NCBI GenBank assembly: GCA_964251385.1
Contig: CAXUJK010000001.1
Span: 62,001 to 126,000, forward strand
Direction of reading: 5' to 3'
Origin: CADCVW01 sp964251385
GTDB lineage: Bacteria; Pseudomonadota; Alphaproteobacteria; Sphingomonadales; Sphingomonadaceae
DNA length: 64,000 bases
Shown here: piece by piece, positions 9,048 to 18,843 of the stretch
How the letters are laid out: each line of letters starts with the position of its first letter
How positions within the stretch are numbered: position 1 is the stretch's first letter
Position numbers and translations under genes: made by a program
Notes under the pieces: model-generated
The model's database searches: none
Told to the model about the DNA's origin: nothing
The model's input: the letters and a program-made list of their open reading frames with translations, nothing else

Positions 9048-10132
9048 GCGTTGCCCGCCGCGTGAAAGCCCGTGCCGTCGGGCCCGAACAGATGCGCGCC
9101 CGCGCCGTCGATGCGTAGCGTCACCTTGTCGCCGATCGCCACCCGGCTCGCGCCCTCGTCCTGCGCGGTGATCGCGAGGCCGTCCGACAGGCGTGCGTAG
9201 ATCAGCGTACGGTCGCCGAGGCGTTCGACCAGCTCGACCTGCGCGAACGTCGTGCCAGACTCGCCCACCGTGACATGTTCCGGCCGCAAGCCGATTTCCA
9301 ACGGACCGTCCGGAACGCTGGCGGCGGGAACCCGCGTCTCGACGATCGCGCCGTCGCCCAGCCTCACGCGCGCGAAGCCGCCGTCCCCCGGCATCGCGTG
9401 CACGGGTGCGATCGTCATCGCGGGGCTGCCGACGAAGCGCGCCACGAAGACGTTCGCGGGGCGGTCGTAGATCTCCATTGGCGCGCCGACCTGCTGGATG
9501 CGGCGGTCGTGCATGACGACGATGCGGTCGGCGAGCGTCATCGCCTCCGCCTGGTCGTGCGTCACCATGATCAGCGCCGCGTCGACGCGATTGCGGAGCT
9601 GCGCGAGCTCGATCCGGGTGCGCATGCGCAGCGCCGCGTCGAGATTGGACAGCGGCTCGTCGAGCAGAAACAGCCGCGGGTTCTTGACGATCGCGCGGCC
9701 GATCGCGACGCGCTGCCGCTGTCCGCCGGACATCTGCGCGGGCTTGCTGTCCAGATGCTGCTCGATCTCGAGCACGCGCGCGGCTTCCGCGACGCGGGTC
9801 GCGATCTCGCCCGCGGGGACGCGCGCATTGCGCAGGCCGAACGCCATGTTCTCCCGCACGGTCATGTGCGGGTAGAGCGCGTAATGCTGGAACACCATCG
9901 CGACGCCGCGATCACCGGGAGGACGACCGTCGATCCGCTCGCCGTCGAGCCGGATCTCGCCCGCGTCCGCCGTCTCCAGCCCTGCGATGATGCGCAGCAG
10001 CGTCGACTTGCCGCACCCGGACGGGCCCAGGAAGGCGATGAACTCCTTCGGCTCCATCGTCAGCGACACATCGTCGAGAACGACCGTCGCGCCGAACGCC
10101 TTGCGAATGTTGTTAAGTTCGAGGCTGGCCAA
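9044..10132 (-). CDS. ABC sugar importer ATP-binding subunit, MalK/UgpC/MsmK family
   Basis: The protein has 362 residues. Walker A is GPSGCGKST, the signature is MSGGQRQRVAIGRA, Walker B is LFLLDEPLSNLD and the switch His follows in VTHDQAEAM. A C-terminal TOBE/OB regulatory region (about 235-362) marks the sugar importer branch. I chose the TTG at 10132 because AGGAG sits 5 bases upstream and the conserved sequence begins here; an in-frame ATG at 10162 is possible. It is the first gene of the four-gene operon ATPase-permease-permease-binding protein. Confidence 0.92.
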   Translation of the reverse strand: MASLELNNIRKAFGATVVLDDVSLTMEPKEFIAFLGPSGCGKSTLLRIIAGLETADAGEIRLDGERIDGRPPGDRGVAMVFQHYALYPHMTVRENMAFGLRNARVPAGEIATRVAEAARVLEIEQHLDSKPAQMSGGQRQRVAIGRAIVKNPRLFLLDEPLSNLDAALRMRTRIELAQLRNRVDAALIMVTHDQAEAMTLADRIVVMHDRRIQQVGAPMEIYDRPANVFVARFVGSPAMTIAPVHAMPGDGGFARVRLGDGAIVETRVPAASVPDGPLEIGLRPEHVTVGESGTTFAQVELVERLGDRTLIYARLSDGLAITAQDEGASRVAIGDKVTLRIDGAGAHLFGPDGTGFHAAGNA

Positions 10133-10208
10133 TATCGCTCCTGTGACGCGGGAGCGTAACATCGGCGCAAGGCCGTCGCCAAGCGCAATCTTCAGACAAT
10201 TCGCGAAC

Positions 10209-10240
10209 GAAAAAGGGCACCCGCGCGTGGCGGATGCCCT
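10209..10240 (-). terminator. Rho-independent terminator after the small lipoprotein gene
   Basis: Read on the minus strand, a GC-rich hairpin (arms AGGGCATCCGCC and GGCGGGTGCCCT-like, with a small CGCG loop) is followed by TTTTT. It lies 23 bases beyond the stop codon of the lipoprotein gene and ahead of the ABC operon. Confidence 0.8.
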
Positions 10241-10262
10241 CTCATTCGATCCGGGCCGAAGC

Positions 10263-10595
10263 CTAGTTCGTGTTGGTAGCCATGTTGCCGGCGGCGTTGG
10301 ACGCGCCCGCCGCCATGTTGTCGGCCTTGGCATCGGCGGTGTCGACGATGTTTTCGGCCTTGGCGTTCAGGCTGTCGGCCTTGTTCTCCAACGCGCCCGT
10401 CTGGTTGGCGACGCCGTTCAGCGCCTGCTCGTTCAAAGCTTCTGCCTGGTTCTCCAGCATCGCCGCTTCGTTCTCCAGGGCGCCCGCCGTGTTGGCCGCG
10501 TTGGCTTCCATCGCATTGCCTTCCTTTGTGTTGCCGCCGCCGCACGCGGCAAGCGACATCAGGCTGGCGATCGCCACAAATCCGAGTGTTTTCAT
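10263..10595 (-). CDS. Small Ala/Asn/Glu-rich lipoprotein of unknown function
   Basis: The protein has 110 residues. A lipoprotein signal ends in the lipobox SLAACGGG. The mature part is a low-complexity amphipathic helix built from imperfect repeats such as ALENEAAMLENQAEALNEQA and ADSLNAKAENIVDTADAKAD, likely a coiled coil lying along a membrane or cell wall. It has its own terminator and a 177-base divergent spacing from the glycosyltransferase gene, so it is probably monocistronic. No family function is assigned; similar short alanine-rich lipoproteins are common in sphingomonads. Confidence 0.75.
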   Translation of the reverse strand: MKTLGFVAIASLMSLAACGGGNTKEGNAMEANAANTAGALENEAAMLENQAEALNEQALNGVANQTGALENKADSLNAKAENIVDTADAKADNMAAGASNAAGNMATNTN

Positions 10596-10772
10596 GGGAG
10601 TGAACTCCGTTCTGTAAATGCGGAGCCGCCTGACTGCGGCTCCGGCGGACCCCTCTAGAGGCGGTTTGCAACGCGTCAACGGAAAATTGTAACGGTTCGT
10701 CGCAACACCTAGGATTGTTGCGCTGCAGCAGCAGGTTTGCAATCCGTAAAATCCTGGCGCATCCTCTCCGCG

Positions 10773-13058
10773 ATGGGTGGGGCCGATACACTGAAACCGG
10801 TGCGGATCGCGTTGCTCGGCAACTACCCGCCGCGCATGTGCGGGATCGCGACCTTCACCGCCGACGTGCGCGCCGCGCTCGTGAAAGCCTATCCGTCATC
10901 GCCCGTCGACGTGTACGCGATGAACGACGGTCTGGCCGATCATGCGTACCCCGCCGAGGTCGTGGGAACGATCGCGCAGGAGGATCGCGACGCCTACGCC
11001 CTGACCGCCGCCAGGATCGATGCGACCGCCGACCTGCTCCTGCTGCAGCACGAATACGGCATCTTCGGCGGCCGCGAAGGCGACCTGCTGCTGGAACTGC
11101 TGGAGGCGCTCCGGTGCCCGCTCGTCGTGACGCTGCACACGGTGCTGGAAAACCCCGACCCTGACCAGCGCCGTATACTGGACGCGCTGGCCGCGCGTGC
11201 GTCGCGGCTGATCGTCATGGCCGAAAAGGGACGCGACCTGCTGATGCGCGTGCACGGCATTCCGTCCGACGCGATCGCCGTCATTCCCCACGGCGTTCCC
11301 GACCGGCCGCTGATCGAGCCGGCCGCGATGAAGCCGCGCTTCGGCTTCGGCGCGCGGCCGGTGATCCTGACCTTCGGCCTCCTGTCACCCAACAAGGGAT
11401 TAGAGACGATGGTGCGCGCCATGCCCGCGGTCGTCGCCGAGCACCCCCAAGCGCTCTACGTCGTCCTGGGCGCGACGCATCCCACGCTGGTCGCCAGGGA
11501 AGGGGAGGTCTATCGCGACAGCCTGATCGCGCTCGCCGCCGAGCTGGGCGTCACCGACAATGTGCGCCTGGTGGACGGCTTCGTCGAAACCCCGCTGCTG
11601 CTCGAATACCTTGCGGCGGCTGACGTGTACGTGACCCCCTACCTTAACGAAGCGCAGATCACGTCGGGCACGCTGTCCTACGCGGTGGCGGTCGGCAAGC
11701 CCGTCGTGTCCACGCCCTACTGGCACGCGGCCGAACTGCTCGCCGACGGTGTCGGTATCCTGTGCCCGTTCGGCGACGCGGACGCGTTCGCGCGCGCGGT
11801 CGGCGGACTGCTGTCCAACGACGTGACGCGCGCCGCGATGCGCAAGCGCGCTTGGGCGCTCGGCCGCACCATGACGTGGCAGAAGCTGGCGGAAGCGTAC
11901 ATGCGCGAACTGCGCGGCGCGTTGTCGCTTCCGGTCGCCCCTGTCGTCGCGGTGACCTCGATCGCACCCGCGCGGGACCTGCCCTCGCACGGGCAAAGTC
12001 TCGTCGCCATCGAGCGCATGACCGACCGCTGCGGCATGATCCAGCACGCGATCGGCCACATCCCCGATCGCGCGCACGGCTACTGCGTCGACGACAACGC
12101 GCGCGCGCTGACGCTGATGCACCGTATCGACGCGCCGCTCTCCGCCCGCGCCGACGCGCTCGCGATCGACTACGCCGCGTTCGTCGGCCACAGCTGGAAC
12201 GCCGACGCGGGCCGTTTCCGCAACTTCATGAGCTACGACCGGCGATGGCTGGAAGGCGAGGGGTCGGAGGACAGCTCGGGCCGCGCGCTCTGGTCGCTCG
12301 GGCTGACCGCGCTGGAAGCGCGCGGCGAAGACATGCGCGACTGGGCGCGCGCGCTGTTCACGATCGCGTGCCCACGCATGACGGACGTGCACAGCCCGCG
12401 CGCGCAGGCCTTCTGCATCTTGGCCGCCGACGCGGTGCTCGACGCCGAGCCCGGCCACGTTGGGGCGCGTGCGATGGTGGAGCAGCTCGCGCCGCAACTG
12501 CACCGCATCCTGGGCGCGTGCACCAAGGAAGCGTGGACGTGGTTCGAAACGCATCTGGCCTACGACAACGGTCGCCTGCCGCACGCGATGCTGCGCGCGG
12601 CCGCCCGGCTGGACGACCCGGCCATGCACGCGGACGGGCTCGCCGCCCTGACATGGCTGTGCGGCGTGCAGACGGGGGCGGGCGGGGTGTTCCGCGCGTT
12701 CGGATCGACGGGCCTGGGCCGCGACGGCGACCTCGACTCCCGCTTCGATCAGCAGCCGCTGGAGGCCTGGGCGACGCTCGACGCCGCCGCTGCGGCGTGG
12801 GAGCTCACCGGCGACGCACGCTGGATCTCCGAAAGCCGCCGCGCGCACGCGTGGTTCGCGGGCCGCAACGAGCTCGGCGTCGCGCTGATCACCGCCGACG
12901 GCGGGTGCTACGACGGGCTTACCCCGACCGGAGTGAACCGCAACCAGGGCGCGGAATCGATCCTGTCGGCGTTACATGCCGCGGCCGCGCTTGCGCGACT
13001 CGACAAGACGGCTATGCGGGCGCGGACACAAACACGGCTGGCCGCCCGGGCAGGATAG
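10773..13058 (+). CDS. GT4-family glycosyltransferase fused to a C-terminal helical toroid-like domain
   Basis: The protein has 761 residues. The N-terminal half is a GT-B transferase of family 4: a Rossmann start at about residue 9, IPHGVPDRPL near 171-181, GLLSPNKGLETM near 203 and an acidic nucleotide-sugar loop within 293-323 (EAQITSGTLSYAVAVGKPVV). From about residue 409 a second domain rich in Trp and helices (HGYCVDDNARAL, SWNADAGRFRNFMSYDR, FDQQPLEAWATLDAAAA) resembles an alpha/alpha toroid of glycan-active proteins. I chose the ATG at 10773. The next gene encodes a GH130 enzyme, so the pair probably acts on the same mannose-containing glycan; acceptor and product are unknown. Confidence 0.82.
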   Translation: MGGADTLKPVRIALLGNYPPRMCGIATFTADVRAALVKAYPSSPVDVYAMNDGLADHAYPAEVVGTIAQEDRDAYALTAARIDATADLLLLQHEYGIFGGREGDLLLELLEALRCPLVVTLHTVLENPDPDQRRILDALAARASRLIVMAEKGRDLLMRVHGIPSDAIAVIPHGVPDRPLIEPAAMKPRFGFGARPVILTFGLLSPNKGLETMVRAMPAVVAEHPQALYVVLGATHPTLVAREGEVYRDSLIALAAELGVTDNVRLVDGFVETPLLLEYLAAADVYVTPYLNEAQITSGTLSYAVAVGKPVVSTPYWHAAELLADGVGILCPFGDADAFARAVGGLLSNDVTRAAMRKRAWALGRTMTWQKLAEAYMRELRGALSLPVAPVVAVTSIAPARDLPSHGQSLVAIERMTDRCGMIQHAIGHIPDRAHGYCVDDNARALTLMHRIDAPLSARADALAIDYAAFVGHSWNADAGRFRNFMSYDRRWLEGEGSEDSSGRALWSLGLTALEARGEDMRDWARALFTIACPRMTDVHSPRAQAFCILAADAVLDAEPGHVGARAMVEQLAPQLHRILGACTKEAWTWFETHLAYDNGRLPHAMLRAAARLDDPAMHADGLAALTWLCGVQTGAGGVFRAFGSTGLGRDGDLDSRFDQQPLEAWATLDAAAAAWELTGDARWISESRRAHAWFAGRNELGVALITADGGCYDGLTPTGVNRNQGAESILSALHAAAALARLDKTAMRARTQTRLAARAG

Positions 13059-13092
13059 CCCGGCGGCGCGGACCGCGTGGGGGAGCGGTCCG

Positions 13093-14385
13093 ATTTCAAC
13101 TACGATCACGTCCCCGCACCGGCTCGCCGCCGACCCCAGCCGCGTCGTCGTCCGGCCCTTCCACATCGCGGTCGCCCCCGCGGGCGTCATCGCCAAGGGC
13201 CCGAGCCGCGCCCGCCGCATCGTCGCCGAAGTGCTGAGCATGCCCGAGGAACAGGCGACCGCCGAACTGATCGGCGTGCTGCGCGATTTCGAAGCGCGCC
13301 ACTGGCAGACGCGCGCCATCTTCGATCGCCGTTTCGCCGAGATGGCCGAGCAGATCGAGATGGACGCGAACCTGTCCGGCGACAAGAAGCAGCTGATCGG
13401 CGCCTATTTCTGCCACGAATACAGCTACGCCGCCGCTGCCCTGATGAACCCGTCGGTCGTCCCCCATCCCGACCAGAGCGGGCTGGAACCCGGCGCGCAA
13501 CGCATCATCCTGTCGTTGCGCGCGGTGGGGGAGGGGCACATCAGCTCGATCGCCTACCGCGAAGGCATTTTGACGTCCGACAACCGCCTTGAACTCGCTC
13601 CCGAACCTCCGTTCGCGACGGCCGTGCAGCGGCTCGGCGGCCGCATCGACAACGATTTCGCGGGGCCGGTCGCGGTCGAACGCCACCCGGATTCGACCGT
13701 TTCCGGGATGGTGATGTTCCCCGTCACCCCCGCGCAGCGCAACGGGCTGGAGGATTTGCGCCTCACCCCCTTCACGCACCCGGACGGCCGCACCGAATGG
13801 CTCGGCACCTACACCGCTTACAGCGGCCACCGCATCCAGTCGGAACTGATGCGCACCCGCGACTTCCGCCTGTTCGAGCTGCGCCCGATGCGCGGGTCGG
13901 CGTCGGTCAACAAGGGCATGGCCCTGTTCCCGCGCATGATCGCGGGCAAATACTGGCTGATCGGCCGCCAGGACGGCGAGAACTGCTTCATCATCTCCTC
14001 GGACAGCCTCGAGGATTGGGGCGAGGGCGACATCCTGCTCACCCCCGAATTCCCGTGGGAGATGGTGCAGATCGGGAACTGCGGATCGCCGATCGAGCTC
14101 GACCAAGGCTGGCTTCTCCTCACCCACGGCGTGGGCGCGATGCGCAAATACGCGATCGGCGCGGCGTTGCTCGACAAGGACGACCCTTCGAAAGTCCTCG
14201 GTCGCACGCGCGAGCCGCTCATCACCGCTGCCAACGAGGACCGCGAAGGCTACGTCCCCAACGTCGTCTACACGTGCGGGGCGATGCTGCACGGCGACCA
14301 CATCTTCATCCCCTACGGCGTCGCCGACAGCTCGGTCGCCTTCGCGTTCGTGCCGATCGCGGCGCTGCTGGCGGGCATGGCCTGA
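13093..14385 (+). CDS. Glycoside hydrolase family 130 protein (mannoside phosphorylase/mannosidase family)
   Basis: GH130 enzymes break beta-mannosides, often by phosphorolysis to mannose 1-phosphate. The five-bladed propeller motif GLEDLRLTPF supplies the candidate catalytic Asp221 (codon at 13753), and later blades show NKGMALFPRMI, GNCGSPIELDQGWLLLTHG and a C-terminal GVADSSVAFAF. The start is odd. No ATG, GTG or TTG lies near the beginning of the apparent family sequence (SPHRLAADPSRVVVRPF). The proposed ATT at 13093 has GGGGGAG 7 bases upstream and lies 34 bases after the transferase stop. The alternative is an ATG at 12976, deep inside the transferase gene. Confidence 0.8.
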   Translation: MSTTITSPHRLAADPSRVVVRPFHIAVAPAGVIAKGPSRARRIVAEVLSMPEEQATAELIGVLRDFEARHWQTRAIFDRRFAEMAEQIEMDANLSGDKKQLIGAYFCHEYSYAAAALMNPSVVPHPDQSGLEPGAQRIILSLRAVGEGHISSIAYREGILTSDNRLELAPEPPFATAVQRLGGRIDNDFAGPVAVERHPDSTVSGMVMFPVTPAQRNGLEDLRLTPFTHPDGRTEWLGTYTAYSGHRIQSELMRTRDFRLFELRPMRGSASVNKGMALFPRMIAGKYWLIGRQDGENCFIISSDSLEDWGEGDILLTPEFPWEMVQIGNCGSPIELDQGWLLLTHGVGAMRKYAIGAALLDKDDPSKVLGRTREPLITAANEDREGYVPNVVYTCGAMLHGDHIFIPYGVADSSVAFAFVPIAALLAGMA

Positions 14386-14404
14386 TCACCTCACACCCGA
14401 GACC

Positions 14405-14475
14405 CGTTCGTCCCGAGTGAAAACGAGGGGCGTTCGTCCGTTGCCAGCGCCCCTCGTTTACACTCGGGACGAACG
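14405..14475. repeat. Near-perfect 28-base inverted repeat between convergent genes
   Basis: Two 28-base arms (14405-14432 and 14448-14475) match at 27 positions and enclose a 15-base loop. The element lies exactly between the stops of the GH130 gene (+) and the M28 peptidase gene (-), so it probably acts as a bidirectional terminator or mRNA-end stabiliser. No T-run follows either arm. Confidence 0.8.
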
Positions 14476-14494
14476 AACCTTCGAGGTTGAACCC

Positions 14495-15877
14495 TTAGCG
14501 TGCGGTCGCCGCCACCGGCCCAAACTCAACCGGAGCATTCGCCGCGATCGCGATCATCGTCGTCCACGCCGCGACGTTCTGCTGCATCTGCTTCAAATCC
14601 ACCTTGTCGAGCGTGTCGTCGGGCGTGTGGTGGATGTCGAAATACCGCGTCCCGTCCTGCTGCAGCTCGATCGTCGGCACGCCCGTCGCCGACAACGGCC
14701 CGATGTCCGGCCCACCCTCCGTCGTGTCCGCGCCGCGCGCGATGCCCAGCGGGGCAAGCGCGCGGGCGAGGAGGTCGATCGTCGGCGCGGCGGCCGGCCC
14801 CGCCTTGCTGTCGAAGCTCCAGATCCGGTCCGCCCCGAAATCGGACTCGGAGATCATGGCGTGCTTCTCCCCCACATGCTTGTTGCGATACTCGATCCCA
14901 CCCAACAACCCGACTTCCTCCGCCCCGAACCACACGACACGGATCGTCCGCAGCGGCTGCCCGCTCAGCATCACCCGCCGCGCCGCCGCCGCCGTGATCG
15001 CCACCCCCGACGCATCGTCGAACGCGCCCGTGCCCAGATCCCAGCTGTCGAGATGCCCGCCAACCAGCACGATCCCCGCCGACGGATCGCGCCCCGGCAC
15101 CTCGGCGATGACGTTGCCCGACTGCCGCGTGCCCACTTGCCGCGGCGTCAGCACCAGCTTCATCGTCACGGGCCGCCCGCGCTTCATGATCCGCTGCAGC
15201 TGCTCGGCATCGGCAATCGACAGCGCGCCCGCCGGGATCGGCGTCACCCCCGCCGCCCAGCTCTGTGACCCCGTATGCGGATTGCGGCCGACGTCGGTCC
15301 CGATCGACCGGATGACGATCGCGGCCGCGCCCTTTGCGCTCGCCACCGAAGGCCCCTGCCGCCGCGCGCCGCCGAAGCGCCCATAGCTCGACCCGTCCTG
15401 CGTCCGCGTCATGCTGTGCGACACGAACACGATCTTGCCGCGCACGCTCGCATCGGGCGCGGCCTGCAGTTCGGCGAGGCTGTCGAACGCGACCACCTCC
15501 GCCGACAATCCCGCGGCAGGCGTCGCGCCGCTATTGCCGAGCGCGGTCACCACCAGCTTCTGCGGGAACGGCGACACGATCTCCGCACGTTCCTCGCCGC
15601 GCACCCACACGGACATGTCGAACGGTTCGACGCGCACGTTGGAGAACCCCAGCTGCTTGAGCTTCGCCACCGCCCACGTCCGCGCCCGCGCTTCCGCCTC
15701 GGTCCCCGCCAACCGCGGCCCGACCTCGGTCGTCAGACCTTCGGTGATCTCGTACGCCAACGTATCCGTCAGCGCCGCATCGCGCATGCGCACGACCGCG
15801 GGGTCGAGGGGGAGGGGTGTCTGCGCCACCGCGACGGTGGAGCAGGCGAGGGCGGTGAGAAGGATGAGTTTGTTCAT
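14495..15877 (-). CDS. M28-family zinc aminopeptidase, exported
   Basis: The protein has 460 residues with signal peptide MNKLILLTALACSTVAVAQ and AGGAG 5 bases before the ATG. A PA-like insertion (about 120-230) precedes the catalytic domain. Zinc ligands and catalytic residues are visible in GGHLDSWDLG, FDDASGVA, GAEEVGLLGG, SDFGAD and HTPDDT, the standard M28 series. It should cleave N-terminal amino acids or dipeptides from peptides in the periplasm or outside the cell. It is transcribed divergently from ettA across 173 bases. Confidence 0.92.
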   Translation of the reverse strand: MNKLILLTALACSTVAVAQTPLPLDPAVVRMRDAALTDTLAYEITEGLTTEVGPRLAGTEAEARARTWAVAKLKQLGFSNVRVEPFDMSVWVRGEERAEIVSPFPQKLVVTALGNSGATPAAGLSAEVVAFDSLAELQAAPDASVRGKIVFVSHSMTRTQDGSSYGRFGGARRQGPSVASAKGAAAIVIRSIGTDVGRNPHTGSQSWAAGVTPIPAGALSIADAEQLQRIMKRGRPVTMKLVLTPRQVGTRQSGNVIAEVPGRDPSAGIVLVGGHLDSWDLGTGAFDDASGVAITAAAARRVMLSGQPLRTIRVVWFGAEEVGLLGGIEYRNKHVGEKHAMISESDFGADRIWSFDSKAGPAAAPTIDLLARALAPLGIARGADTTEGGPDIGPLSATGVPTIELQQDGTRYFDIHHTPDDTLDKVDLKQMQQNVAAWTTMIAIAANAPVEFGPVAATAR

Positions 15878-16050
15878 GCAGTCTCCTAACTCACCCGTCA
15901 TCACGGCGAAAGGCTCGCAACTCTCCCGTAATCTTCCGTTGGGCAGAAGAATGCACATGACGCGTCTTCTCCGGAGCGCACGTTCGTTGCCTTGCCCGCC
16001 CCCCTCCGCTAATCCGCCCCCAACCCCGTCACTCCACCAGAAAGCGCCCC

Positions 16051-17730
<1,680 letters not shown>

Positions 17731-17750
17731 CACCAGTTTAGGAGGATGCC

Positions 17751-18299
17751 ATGGAAGAACTACTCGGCTCGCAGGCCATCACCGCTGCTCAGGAAAAGCT
17801 CGACGATCAACTGAAAAATTCACTATCATCCCTCGGCCCTCATATGCTCGGTTACAGGGGTGGTGGAAAACGCTTAGACTTCTTCAATGCGGGTAAGCAT
17901 CAGCTGTTCTACGCATCTACCTTCATCGATAGAGACGATACAACACCAAGATTTTGGAACGCCTTCGGCTTCTACGACGGCAATGCAAATGCAACTCAGC
18001 GCATCGTCGCCGAGATCAATATTCCTGTGCCAGCTAGTAATGGCATAGCGGGGTTCTTCGCACGCGACTTAAAATCTGGTTCAGTTCACCTGATGCACGA
18101 TGGGCGAGTAGGAGGAGGGAAGATCGGCGTAAGCCGTGAAGCTTTTCTGGCGCACTCGCGTCTATTTACAACCGAAGTAAAGTCGATAGGTCGTGAGCGG
18201 ATGGCGATCGTAGTCGCCGAGCTTGGTCAAGCAGACCTGATTGAGCGCCTGACTAGCTTTGTCCGAGCAGTTGAAAGCTTCAAACAGTCGCTAGACTAA
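17751..18299 (+). CDS. Hypothetical protein in a lower-G+C accessory patch
   Basis: The protein has 182 residues, no signal peptide or membrane segment, and is preceded by a TTTAGGAGG ribosome-binding site. I do not recognise the family. The middle holds a Gly-rich stretch, HDGRVGGGKIGVSREAFLAHS, that looks like a conserved core; both ends look helical. Base composition is visibly less G+C-rich than in flanking ettA, and codons such as AGT, TTA and ATA appear that neighbours avoid, which suggests recent acquisition. It starts 21 bases after ettA but probably belongs with the island that follows. Confidence 0.72.
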   Translation: MEELLGSQAITAAQEKLDDQLKNSLSSLGPHMLGYRGGGKRLDFFNAGKHQLFYASTFIDRDDTTPRFWNAFGFYDGNANATQRIVAEINIPVPASNGIAGFFARDLKSGSVHLMHDGRVGGGKIGVSREAFLAHSRLFTTEVKSIGRERMAIVVAELGQADLIERLTSFVRAVESFKQSLD

Positions 18300-18303
18300 T
18301 TCA

Positions 18304-18340
18304 TCAAGCCGCCTTCTCCAGCGCCTTCGTGACACCGTCG
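18304..18340 (-). pseudogene. Possible antitoxin C-terminal tail relic
   Basis: On the minus strand this stretch reads DGVTKALEKAA followed by a stop. It resembles the last residues of the XRE antitoxin gene at 18844 (VIARALAKAA-stop) at both DNA and protein level. It lies just beyond the stop of the cysteine-rich hypothetical gene. The match is short, so this is a weak call made because two better copies exist nearby. Confidence 0.3.
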
Positions 18341-18362
18341 GTTGTATGTTGTCCGGGTAGGT

Positions 18363-18803
18363 CTAGCGGCGCGAAAGTAATCGACATGCTATTTGCTGCT
18401 CGCCCCAGCGTGTCGCGAAGGCGTCTGAGATGACCAACCAACCTGCGCTGCTGCCACTCCCGTGATTGGCTCCCATGCACGAGCATTGGCATTCTTGGCC
18501 CTTCGCATTCATGCAAGCTGGAGCACAAATCTCCTGTTCTCTAAACGGTTGCATCACGTAAACGCTGCCAAATCTGACGAGCGCTCGCGAAACTAGATCG
18601 TTGAACCAAGCTTTAGGCAGGTCCCAATGCTTCTTTGATGATATCCAGCCTGGTGTGCTTCGGCGGCCGTTCTGCAACCACTTTCGGTTATCGTCGGCAA
18701 ATGGAACACGAACGAGAAGCGGATAACCCGTACCTCTTCTAAGCAGTACCGGAACCTTGCCTTGGTTCCACACCCACTTGAGACGCATTTGGTGCTCGTC
18801 CAT
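18363..18803 (-). CDS. Hypothetical protein with a clustered-cysteine motif
   Basis: The protein has 146 residues. The N-terminal part is basic and Trp-rich (KWVWNQGKVPVLLRR, KHWDLPKAWFNDLVSRAL). The centre contains CAPACMNAKGQECQCSCMGANHGSG, a Cys-rich cluster ending in Asn-His-Gly that could bind zinc or an Fe-S cluster. I know no function for it. Base composition is less G+C-rich than the chromosome around it. It lies between an unknown gene and a toxin-antitoxin pair. Confidence 0.65.
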   Translation of the reverse strand: MDEHQMRLKWVWNQGKVPVLLRRGTGYPLLVRVPFADDNRKWLQNGRRSTPGWISSKKHWDLPKAWFNDLVSRALVRFGSVYVMQPFREQEICAPACMNAKGQECQCSCMGANHGSGSSAGWLVISDAFATRWGEQQIACRLLSRR

Positions 18804-18843
18804 CGCCGGCTCCGTAGTTCTCTGGGCAAGGACGATTAAAGCG

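Noticed and set aside
11400..12848. A 482-codon minus-strand frame opposite the glycosyltransferase
   Set aside because: Arg/His/Val-rich shadow with no motif or ribosome-binding site; the plus strand carries a coherent GT4 protein.
18341..18528. A 74-codon minus-strand frame overlapping the end of the Cys-cluster gene
   Set aside because: Only its last 11 codons resemble the antitoxin tail; the rest overlaps the better-supported 146-residue gene in another frame.
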